Assembly (NCBI GenBank): GCA_035405645.1
Contig: DAONJL010000021.1
Location: forward strand, 1-38,635
Direction: 5' to 3'
From: DAONJL01 sp035405645 [NCBI: bacterium]
GTDB lineage: Bacteria > JAGOBX01 > DAONJL01
DNA: 38,635 bases
How positions within the stretch are numbered: position 1 is the stretch's first letter; the number at the start of each line of letters is the position of its first letter. The notes under the pieces were generated by a model that ran no database searches, was not told the origin of the DNA, and saw nothing but the letters and a program-made list of their open reading frames with translations. Shown piece after piece: positions 26,291 through 35,100 of this stretch. The position numbers and the translations under genes were made by a program.

Positions 26291-27369
26291 TAGTTTTTAA
26301 AAATTTTTTTTGTAATTAAGTTAATTATTTTTTTCTTAATTTTTTAATATCTTTTGTTATCTGGTTTAGATATCATTAAGTTCAATAAGCAACTATATAA
26401 TAAAGTTTTTAATGTCTTTAACTAATTTTTAAAAGTATTATTAATTTTATAAAGAATTCATCAACAATATTTTAAGTATTGTCAAAGCAAGTTAATTTTA
26501 AATTTTTTAATTAATAAATTTGTTAGTAATTTTTATATATTTTTATTTTTTATTGAAAAAGGGTGAGAATGAAATTGATAATAGTGCATCAATATAAAGA
26601 ATGATTGAGAAGACAATTAATATAAATTTTTAGTTACAAATAAAGAAAGTGAAAAAAAATATTAAGTGTTTGAAATTCAAATAATCATAGGTAAAACTTT
26701 TGCTTTTGGTTAGAAATAAATTTAAAACAAATAAATTTAAAAGTATGTGCTGAAAAATCCAATAAAAAAAGAACATTATTATTTTTTTTAGTATAATTCT
26801 TTTTATACTTAGTTTCTCCTTTTAATCTATTTAATATGTCTGAAAATCTTCTATTTTTATTTTATCACTTTTGATATACTACTTCTATTTTATATTCTTT
26901 TTAAATATATGTATGTTTTTTAATATGTTATAGACACTGCATAAATAGCAAATGAAGTATTATTTTAATTGTTTCGTAAGAAAAAAAATATTTGCAAAAA
27001 ATAATAATGTAATTTATGTAATAATTTTTAAACCGTATGTTATATATTGCAACTTAAAATTTGAATAATTGTGCGGCAATGTAAACAAACTTCAGAATAT
27101 AAATAGCATAGAACTTGACTGAGTTTAAAGTGCTAAGTTCATAATTTAGAATTATTTTTTTTATTTAATTACTTATATAAAAAGTAGGAATTTAAGATTT
27201 TAAAACTTTATTCTTTTTAGCAAATTTCTTCTGTTTTTTTATAGCATACTTGCGTTGTGTAATTTTTTTTATCGTATCATTTTCTCTGCACAAGACGAAG
27301 TGGTTGAATGTGTAATGTTTATTTATATTTCATCGTAAATTAGGAACTCATTTTAGTTTACTTTATTCT
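26291..27369. other. Gene desert of about 1.1 kb
   Basis: No reading frame above noise, tRNA or repeat array is visible between the tRNA promoter and the terminator of the protease gene. One small hairpin occurs at 26790-26809 (AGTATAA / TTATACT). The composition is slightly different from neighbouring spacers, with scattered G-containing words, so decayed sequence or an unrecognised RNA cannot be excluded. Confidence 0.4.
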
Positions 27370-27409
27370 GAAAATAAAAAAGCCCATTCACACGAATGTG
27401 AATGGGCTT
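27370..27409 (-). terminator. Strong terminator of the clostripain-type protease gene
   Basis: A perfect 13-bp stem AAGCCCATTCACA (27380-27392) / TGTGAATGGGCTT (27397-27409) has a 4-nt TTCG loop on the minus strand and is followed by TTTTATTTT. It lies 28 nt past the stop codon at 27437. It is the clearest intrinsic terminator in the window. Confidence 0.95.
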
Positions 27410-27436
27410 CTAAATAATTTTTTCAACCTAATTATT

Positions 27437-29068
27437 TTATTGAATTGTCAATGTAGGATGAACTGCAATCTCTTTTAAAGTACCATTCTTTCCTTTACTC
27501 TTAACAATAAATTTTACTACACCTGGTGTTGTTGGAGGATAAACTTTTTTATAACTAAATTTGAATTTTTTCTTTGCTGGTAATGTTGTAGTCTTAACTG
27601 TTATTGTTCTACCAGAAACAGTTGGTGCTTCTGTTACAACACCACTATATTCTGTACCTTTTACTATTTCACCGTTAGCTCCTGATGTTGTTGTTGGTGC
27701 TGTCCAACCTTCTGGAACTGTAATTGTTACTTCACCACCTGATAAATCTTCTGTTGCTGTAAAATAAAATGTTAATGATGTAATTTTTTTGCCACCTGTT
27801 ACTGGTGTAGTTCTTGAAAATTTTGCTGTACCAGAACCATCTACACTTGTTGTTGTGCCGCCTATTGGTTTATCTGCTGGTGGATTAAAATAATTCTTTA
27901 AAAAATTATCCCAGCCTGTTTCTTTATGAAATTGATGATTCTTATAATCTGAACCATCTGCATTATTATATGCTGTGGTGGTTTTTGGGAAGAAAATTGC
28001 CAGACCATTTGAATTAGTTCTTGAACTTCCATTCTTTGTATTTATTACTGCTGCTTTTAAGGCTGTCTTTACTTCTTCTGCTGCTGATAATACTGCAGGG
28101 TCTGTCACTCCCTTTGTTTTTAATAAACTCATAAAATGATATAAATCAGCGTGTGGATAACCATCTGCTTCTGAATATGTTCTTGTTGCTGTTCTTGCTG
28201 TTTTTATTAATGACCATTGATTTGCATTATCAACAAATTTTTTTACTTTTTCATTTAATGTTCCTATTTTTGATAAATCAATTGCTGCCTGTGTGATTGT
28301 GCCATCTACACCCTGATATGATTCAGCATATTTTGTTACTATTATATCAGCTAATTGAATTGCTGTCATTGTAGGATTTGCTGCTAATGCTGATAAAATT
28401 GTATTATATGGCCAGCCATCGCCGGGCTCTGTTTCTTCTGAACCTGTCATTACATTTGCAATATCTTTTAAATCTGATGCAACTTCTATCATTCCCATTA
28501 AACAAGCATCAAAACCAATTAAATCAAGTTTAGCTATTCCTACTGTTTGTAATGCTGCTTTTACTGCTGCTTGCATTTCAAGCATATATAAACAATCGCC
28601 ATTATTTGTATCATCCCAGCAAATTGCTTTTCTATTTTTTAAATTCTTTTTAGCACGCCAGCCGCCGCCGTGATTCCATAATACAAGTGCATATTTTTTT
28701 GCTGGATAATTTGTTATTGCCCAAACTATAAATTTCTTTAATTCATTGCCATCGCCCATATTTACTTCACCTAATTTTTCTAATGGTGTAGATGATGCAC
28801 TATCACCTTTTTTAACATAAAATCTTCTTGTATCAGTCCAATTGCCTGCTGCTGAACTCTCGCCTGGTGTCCTATCCATTTGAACTACGATGTTAATATT
28901 ATCATTTGAACCAACTGTGCTCATTTCACTAAAATCAGCCACGCCTGCATCTTCAAGATTATTATCAGCATCTAAATAAACCATAAATGTCCACTCTTTG
29001 GTTGCGGCAAAAGAAAATACTGATAATAGAAGAATTGTGATTACAAAAACAAAAAGTTTTTGTTTCAT
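27437..29068 (-). CDS. Secreted clostripain-family (C11) cysteine peptidase
   Basis: The 543-residue product has a signal peptide (1-21) and a C11 domain at about 24-390. The catalytic dyad is His133 in LVLWNHGGGW and Cys189 in LIGFDACLMGM. Substrate-side motifs SEETEPGDGWPY and GLAIFFPKT match the family. Residues about 410-543 form a beta-sandwich-like region (LTFYFTATEDLSGGEVTITVPEGW) that may bind the surface or act as an Ig-like module. Clostripain-type enzymes cleave after Arg or Lys. A GGGGG ribosome site precedes the ATG. It shares orientation with the PorV-like gene, but each has its own promoter, and neither the gene nor its C terminus has a recognisable type IX sorting signal. Confidence 0.9.
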   Translation of the reverse strand: MKQKLFVFVITILLLSVFSFAATKEWTFMVYLDADNNLEDAGVADFSEMSTVGSNDNINIVVQMDRTPGESSAAGNWTDTRRFYVKKGDSASSTPLEKLGEVNMGDGNELKKFIVWAITNYPAKKYALVLWNHGGGWRAKKNLKNRKAICWDDTNNGDCLYMLEMQAAVKAALQTVGIAKLDLIGFDACLMGMIEVASDLKDIANVMTGSEETEPGDGWPYNTILSALAANPTMTAIQLADIIVTKYAESYQGVDGTITQAAIDLSKIGTLNEKVKKFVDNANQWSLIKTARTATRTYSEADGYPHADLYHFMSLLKTKGVTDPAVLSAAEEVKTALKAAVINTKNGSSRTNSNGLAIFFPKTTTAYNNADGSDYKNHQFHKETGWDNFLKNYFNPPADKPIGGTTTSVDGSGTAKFSRTTPVTGGKKITSLTFYFTATEDLSGGEVTITVPEGWTAPTTTSGANGEIVKGTEYSGVVTEAPTVSGRTITVKTTTLPAKKKFKFSYKKVYPPTTPGVVKFIVKSKGKNGTLKEIAVHPTLTIQ

Positions 29069-29116
29069 AAAAAAACCCCCTTTTAATAAATTTTTTTTCT
29101 TAATTCATTCCATATT

Positions 29117-29144
29117 ATTATATTATATTTTTTTAATTTGACAA
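29117..29144 (-). promoter_or_regulatory. Promoter of the clostripain-type peptidase gene
   Basis: On the minus strand TTGTCA (29144-29139) and TATAAT (29122-29117) are spaced by 16 bp, leaving a leader of about 42 nt with a GGGGG ribosome site. Confidence 0.7.
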
Positions 29145-29231
29145 GATTATTAATTAAAAAAATTTTTTAATTAAAAATTTACTGAATATACCTTATTAAA
29201 AATTCTATTTTTCAAGGCAAGTCCCTTACCC

Positions 29232-30131
29232 TTACCAGTTATAACTAATAGAAAATCTATGAGAATCACCAAAATAATTTTGTGGGACAAAAGCATAATC
29301 AACATTTAATTTATTAAACTTAAAACCACAACCATAAGTAAAACCATTATCTAAATCATCGTCACTATTATAACCCATTCTTAAAAAAAAAAAATTATTT
29401 ATATTAAATTCTGTGCCTAATCTTTGCGAAATATTATTATCTATTGGTTTAACTAAATCAAACGAAATTAATAATTTGTTTCTATAATTATAATTAGTGC
29501 CAGCGCGCCAGGTTAATGGTAATTTATCTGCTTCATTTATAAATTTTATTTTAGGTCCAATATTTAAAACAGAAAAACCATAAGTGAAACCACTCTCTTT
29601 AAAATGATTGCCTATTAAGCCAAAATCAACTGCAAAGCCATCTGCTTTATAACCTGCATTATTTTGTTTTATGTATTTGCCAGAACAACCTAAATAAAAA
29701 TCTTCATTAAAATTATATGCATAACTGATATTTAACGCCATATCTTCTGCTGTAAAAAAACCAATATTATTGCCATTGTCATCTGTTTTTACAATATCGC
29801 CCATATGTAAATACATTACACTTATTCCAATTGCATCAAATCTGTTTAATTTGAATGAATAACCAAGAAATTCATATTTTAAATCATCAAGCCATTTATT
29901 ATGATGGGCTGTAAAACTTTTATTCTCTATATCTATTAATCCTGCTGGATTGTAATACATATTATAATTATCACCTGTAATTGAAGTAAAAGCACCAGCA
30001 ATCGCTTCAGAACGTGCACCAATACCAATCTTTAAAAATTGCGCACCTGTTGTACCTGTCTTATGATAAATATCAACTGCATATAATATCAGTGGCATTA
30101 AAATTAAAATAATGAAAAATTTATATCTCAT
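29232..30131 (-). CDS. PorV/PorQ-family outer-membrane barrel protein
   Basis: The 299-residue product has a signal peptide (about 1-18) and then TTGAQFLKIGIGARSEAIAGAFTSITGDNYNMYYNPAGLIDIENKS at about 25-70, the clear N-terminal signature of the PorV/PorQ (UPF0164-like) family. The remainder is alternating strands ending in an aromatic residue (SISYNW), as in outer-membrane barrels. In Bacteroidetes PorV shuttles type IX substrates, but the family also occurs outside that system and no other type IX component is visible here. I chose the ATG at 30131, preceded by AAGGTG; a GTG three codons upstream is possible. Confidence 0.88.
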   Translation of the reverse strand: MRYKFFIILILMPLILYAVDIYHKTGTTGAQFLKIGIGARSEAIAGAFTSITGDNYNMYYNPAGLIDIENKSFTAHHNKWLDDLKYEFLGYSFKLNRFDAIGISVMYLHMGDIVKTDDNGNNIGFFTAEDMALNISYAYNFNEDFYLGCSGKYIKQNNAGYKADGFAVDFGLIGNHFKESGFTYGFSVLNIGPKIKFINEADKLPLTWRAGTNYNYRNKLLISFDLVKPIDNNISQRLGTEFNINNFFFLRMGYNSDDDLDNGFTYGCGFKFNKLNVDYAFVPQNYFGDSHRFSISYNW

Positions 30132-30267
30132 AAAAAACACCTTCTTTTTTTAAAATTCTGATTTTTAATTAAGCAAATTTTATGCCCCTCTTTTTTTATA
30201 TTTTAATTTGTTTTTCTTTTTTTATTTTTATTTTACTCAACCCTCTTTATTTATTTTTTCTATTAAT

Positions 30268-30295
30268 ATTATATATTATTTTTTATTTTTGTCAA
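30268..30295 (-). promoter_or_regulatory. Promoter of the PorV-like gene
   Basis: On the minus strand perfect TTGACA (30295-30290) and TATAAT (30273-30268) boxes are spaced by 16 bp. The predicted leader is about 130 nt, long for this genome. Confidence 0.85.
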
Positions 30296-30644
30296 ATTTT
30301 TTAACATTATTCAATTATTTAAAAAAAAGCGTAGCAAATACTTTGACATTTCGAAAAATCGAAATACACTTACTTTCAATCACAAATTAATGTGCAAACA
30401 GAAAATTTTTTATGCTTTTATTAAAATTCAATAACTCTCTTTTCATTTATTCGCAAATCTTTTTTATTTTTAGAAACAAATAAATAATACGAATTTTACC
30501 TATATTTCAAACTCTCTAATAAAACTAAATTTTTCTTATCAACAACTTATATGATAAATTTTAAAATTGAGAATAAATTTAAAGAAAAATTATCACTATT
30601 TTTACTGCTGTCTTTCTAAAATATATCAGAAAAGTTTATACGAT

Positions 30645-30864
30645 GGGTAAAATAAAGAAGCCCTTTCGTTCATAACTTTTATCTCCTTTCTGGAGATAGC
30701 AGTTTTGAATCTGTTGGCAATACCTCGCGAGTAAAACTATTGCCTCAATTCATCTGTTTTTTGTTATGAACTACTTGGGCTTATAAAGACTACCCTTCTC
30801 GGTGTCTCAAACCTCCGCGTCAAATTTCTCAATTTGCCGCTTTACTGGCTTTTAATCACCTCTA
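30645..30864 (-). ncRNA. Unassigned structured RNA of about 220 nt
   Basis: No reading frame fits, but the minus strand has a perfect promoter and dense pairing. From 5' to 3': hairpin GCG.CAAATT / AATTTG.CGC (30840-30817) closed by a GAGA tetraloop; hairpin AGAC.ACC / GGTGTCT (30807-30787); a long outer helix of AAGCCC / GGGCTT (30782-30777 with 30663-30658) and GTTCATAAC / GTTATGAAC (30771-30763 with 30676-30668). The outer helix encloses helix TGAAT+GGCAATA / TATTGCC+ATTCA (30752-30706) and hairpin TATCTCC / GGAGATA (30698-30680). It is followed by a U-rich run CTTTATTTT, so it may end near 30645. The family is unknown; 6S, RNase P, tmRNA and SRP hallmarks are absent. Confidence 0.65.
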
Positions 30865-30870
30865 TTTATT

Positions 30871-30898
30871 ATTATAGCACAAATATTTAATTTGTCAA
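30871..30898 (-). promoter_or_regulatory. Perfect promoter of the structured RNA
   Basis: On the minus strand TTGACA (30898-30893) and TATAAT (30876-30871) are spaced by 16 bp. The predicted start near 30864 defines the 5' end of the RNA. Confidence 0.9.
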
Positions 30899-30925
30899 TA
30901 CATGAAATGAAATTTTTTTCTTGTA

Positions 30926-30953
30926 TTGACATAAATACAAAATCAAATAAAAT
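30926..30953 (+). promoter_or_regulatory. Promoter of the family 4 glycosyltransferase gene, leaderless type
   Basis: TTGACA (30926-30931) and TAAAAT (30948-30953) are spaced by 16 bp. The ATG at 30961 lies 7 nt after the -10 box, exactly where transcription should begin, and no ribosome site exists. It is divergent from the RNA promoter; the two -35 boxes are 27 bp apart. Confidence 0.8.
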
Positions 30954-30960
30954 ATTTGTT

Positions 30961-32136
30961 ATGAAAAAATTTTTAAATATCTGTTTCAGATTTTTTCCTG
31001 ACGAAGTTGGTGGAAGTAAAAGGTTTATTTTTGATTTGAATAAATTTTTAGTTCGAAAAGGAAATCATTCATTTGTATTTACTGCCCAACCTGCTAAAAA
31101 AAAATTAATTGAAAATGAAATAATAGAAAATATAAAAATTGAGAGATATGAATTAAATACAAAAATAAACTTTTTAACACTTGTTAAAAATTTCAAAACA
31201 GTAAAAGAAAAAATAAAAAAAATAAATTTAACTGATTTTGATTTTATTTTTTTTCATCATCCCTTTCCTTCTTTCTTTTTTCTTTTTTTCATTAAAAAAA
31301 ATTTAAACATAAAAAAATATCTCTTTTTTTATGGACCCTGGTATAAAGAATATTTAATTGACCATAAATTTTCAAATCGAAAATTTATTTTTTTTATTTT
31401 ACCTTTCGTGATGAAATTTATCGAAATTTTCGTAATGAAAAAAATGGATAAAATTATTGTGTTAAGTGAATATTCAAAAAAATTATGTATTAAATATTAT
31501 GGAATTAATTCAGAAAAAATAATATTATTTTCAGGGTGTGTTGATTTAGAAAAATTTAAAAGATTAAATCTTAGTAAAGAACAAAATGAACAAATTATTT
31601 TTTTAACAATAAGAAGATTAGAAGCAAGAATGGGCATAGATAATTTAATCAAAGCAATAAAACTTTTAAAAGATAATAATAAATCACAATATGAAAAAAT
31701 TAAAGTCCTTATTGGTGGTGATGGTTCATTAAAAAAATATTTAGAAAATTTAACTAACAAATTTGGTTTATCAGAAAAAATTATTTTTTTAGGTTTTATT
31801 CCAGAATCACAATTATGTGAAATTTATAATTCTGCTGATTTCTTTATTTTGCCATCAATTAAAGAAGAAGGGTTTGGTATGGTTCTACCTGAATCTATTA
31901 GTTGTGGCTGTATACCATTAGGAACAAATGTTGCTGCTATTCCAGAATTTTTTAAAAATTATTCGACAAAATTTTTAATAAATGGATTTTCTGAAAATGA
32001 TATTTATGAAAAAATAAAAGAGGTTTTAACTTTAACAAAAGAAGAAAAAGAAAAATATATTGAAAAAGGTTTAAAATTAGCAGAAGAAAAATATAATTGG
32101 GAAAAATTAATAAATAAATTTTTAAATATTATTTAA
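30961..32136 (+). CDS. Family 4 glycosyltransferase
   Basis: The 391-residue product has a GT-B fold. The N-terminal acceptor domain starts FFPDEVGGSKRFIFDLNKFL. The donor domain shows LLIGGDGSLKKYLENL near 265 and the Glu-rich signature KEEGFGMVLPESISCGCIPLG near 325, with the E-x7-E pair that binds the sugar nucleotide. Such retaining enzymes build surface glycans or glycolipids. I place the start at 30961, not at the TTG at 30892, because the upstream 69 bases contain a complete promoter and the N-terminal sequence from 30961 matches GT4 beginnings. It converges with polC, 20 nt away, with only an A/T-rich run between. Confidence 0.9.
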   Translation: MKKFLNICFRFFPDEVGGSKRFIFDLNKFLVRKGNHSFVFTAQPAKKKLIENEIIENIKIERYELNTKINFLTLVKNFKTVKEKIKKINLTDFDFIFFHHPFPSFFFLFFIKKNLNIKKYLFFYGPWYKEYLIDHKFSNRKFIFFILPFVMKFIEIFVMKKMDKIIVLSEYSKKLCIKYYGINSEKIILFSGCVDLEKFKRLNLSKEQNEQIIFLTIRRLEARMGIDNLIKAIKLLKDNNKSQYEKIKVLIGGDGSLKKYLENLTNKFGLSEKIIFLGFIPESQLCEIYNSADFFILPSIKEEGFGMVLPESISCGCIPLGTNVAAIPEFFKNYSTKFLINGFSENDIYEKIKEVLTLTKEEKEKYIEKGLKLAEEKYNWEKLINKFLNII

Positions 32137-32156
32137 TTTTTTTAAAAAATAAAAAA

Positions 32157-35100
32157 TCAAAACAATTTGAATTGATTTGTTTCTGATATTTCAGGCAGAA
32201 TATTATATTCTTTCATTAAATTAAATAGAGTTTTGTTTATTCCTGTTTTTTTCTTAAATTCTTCGAGTGATTTGAATTCACCTTCTTTTCGTGCTTCAAC
32301 TATTTTTAATGCTTGTTCTATTCCAAGTCCTTCTAATGTAACAAGTGGCGGAATAATTGCATTATTTTCAATAATACATTTCGTTGGCAATGATTTATAA
32401 ATATCAATTTTAGTTATTACTATTTTTCTTGCTTTCATTTCTCTTATTACTTCTAAAACTGTTATATCTTTTTCTTCTTTTTGTGTGAGTTCATATACTG
32501 GTTTATTATATAATGCTTTTAATGTATTATTTACTTCATCATAATTCATCATTAAATATTTGTAATTTATATTACTTGCTTCAATAGAAATAAAAGAAGC
32601 ATAAAAAGCAACTGTAAAATGGACTTTAAAATAAGCAATACGAAAAGCCATTAAAACATAAGCAATAGCATGTGCTTTTGGAAATAAATATGTAATTTTA
32701 TCACAAGAATTTATATACCAATCAGGAACTTTAAATTTCTTCATTTCTTCTTTTTGTTTATCATCCAATTTTTTATCTTTCTTTCGAACTGTTTCCATAA
32801 TCTGGAATGCTGTTTCATCATCCATTTTATGTTTTCTTAAAAAAATTAAAATATCATCTCGTGATGAAATAACATCTTTTAAACTTGCTTTTTTACTTAA
32901 TATTAAATCCTTTGCATTATCCTGCCAAACATTTTCACCATGACTTAAACCTGATATTCGAATTAATTCTGTCATTGTTTTTGGTTTTGTTTCATTTAAC
33001 ATCTGTCGCACAAAATTTGTATTAAATTCTGGTATTGCAAATGTTCCAATATTCGTCCCTATTTCTTCTTCTTTCACATTTAATGCTTTACAATTCGAAA
33101 ATATTGTCATTGTTAATTTATCATCTAATGGTATATCCTCAAATTTTATTCCTGTGTATTCACATAGTAATTTTATTTGTGTTGGATTATCATGTCCTAA
33201 ACAATCTAATTTCAATAATTGTCCTTCCATTTTATGATAATCAAATTGCGTTGTTATATTTTCTGAATCTTTTTTATTTGCTGGATATTGAATTGGTGTA
33301 AATTCAAATATGCTTTTACCTTTTGGTAATATTATCATACCACCGGGATGCTGCCCTGTTGTTCGTTTTACTCCTTTACATTCATTTAATAATTTTAATT
33401 TTTTTGCTTTTGGTAATCCACCTTTTTTTTCTTCATATTTTTTTATAACACTATATATCGTTCTTTCATTTAATGTGCTAATTGTCCCTGCTTTATATAC
33501 ATTTTCCGAACCAAAATAATTTTCTACCCATTTATGAATTTCACTTTGAAATTCTCCTGAAAAGTTTAAGTCAATATCTGGTATCTTATTTCTTTTAAAA
33601 CCAACAAATACTTCAAATACTACATTAAAACCTTCTTTTAAAAATTCTGTTTTACATTCTGGACATTTTTTATCTGGTAAATCAATGCCACATCCAACTT
33701 CATATTGATAACTAAAATCTGTTAATTTACATTCTGGACATAAATAATGCGGGGGCAATGGATTTACTTCTGTTATGCCAAGTAAAAAAGCAAGAAAAGA
33801 AGAACCAACAGAGCCACGCGAACCTACTATATAACCTGCTCTATTTGATTCTTTCACAAGTAAATGTGCTATATAATATAGTGATGAAAAATTATTTTCG
33901 ATTATTGCATTTAATTCATTATTATATCTATCAATGATTATTTTATCAGGTGTATCACCATATATTTCTTTTAATCGTTTCTGTGAAATTTTTATTATTT
34001 CATCTTTTGCTTCTGGTATTTCTGGTGGATAAAATCCATCTGGTATTGGTTTTATACACTCTATCATCTCATTTATTTTTTGCGGATTTTTTATTACTAT
34101 CTCTTTTCTTGCTTCTTCTTCTAAATAACTAAATTCATTTAACATTTCTTCTGTTGTCCTGAAATAAAGCATTGTCTCGCTTTCAAAATCTTCATAATCT
34201 GCAAAAATATGAATTGCTTCCCGACTTATTGAATCTGTTATATTTATAAAATGAACATCACCTGTTGCTACAACTAATTTATTTAATTTTTTCCCTAATT
34301 CATATATCTTTCTATTTATCTTTTTTATATCTTCAGGGCTTTTTATTTCTGGATAATTTTTATCATTTATTAAATGTAAATTATTTTCTATCGGCATTAT
34401 TTCAAAGTAATCATAAAATTTTCCTATCTCTTCTATTTCTTCTTCACTTGCTTTATTTAATATTGCATAAAATAATTCGCCCGCTGAACATGCAGAACCA
34501 ATTATTAAGCCTTCTCTTTTTTCATTTAATAAATCTTTTGGTATTCGTGGATGTTTATAAAAATAATTTATATGCGATTCACTTACTAATTGATAAAGAT
34601 TTTTTAAACCAATTTTATTCTTCACTAAAATCGTAAAATGAAAACTTTTTTCTTTGTAATTTTGGCTGTTTGCACATAAATAACCTTCTAAACCAAATAT
34701 AGGTTTTATACCTTCTTTAATACATTTTTTATAAAAATCTGGAAATATATGGACATTGCCGTGGTCTGTTATTGCTACTGCTGGATGACCCCAATATTTT
34801 GCTAATTCTATATACTCATTTATGTCAACAAGTCCATCCATTTGGGACATTTTTGAGTGAGTATGTAATTCTATTCTTTTTTCTATTGATAAATCCTGAC
34901 GCCGTGAATTTATTATTTTTTTTATACTTATTACATTTATGTAATATTCATTTGAATAATTGTCATAACTAAATTTTCCATTTACTACTATATGAATATC
35001 TTCTGATAAATTAATTTTATTCTTTTCTATAATTTGACAATTAATTAATTCTGTTCCATCTTCTATGTAGATATTATGTTTTAATATTAACTGATTCTTC

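Noticed and set aside
26790-26809. Small hairpin in the gene desert
   Set aside because: A 7-bp A/T stem is expected by chance at this composition and no T run follows it.
30787-30864. GEMM-I (c-di-GMP) riboswitch in the 5' half of the RNA
   Set aside because: GGCAAA, a GNRA loop and TGACGC recall that class, but the partner segment and the GCCGGGUUGCC-type strand are missing.
30892-30960. Upstream TTG start for the family 4 glycosyltransferase
   Set aside because: The extension covers a complete promoter (30926-30953) and adds residues unlike other GT4 beginnings.
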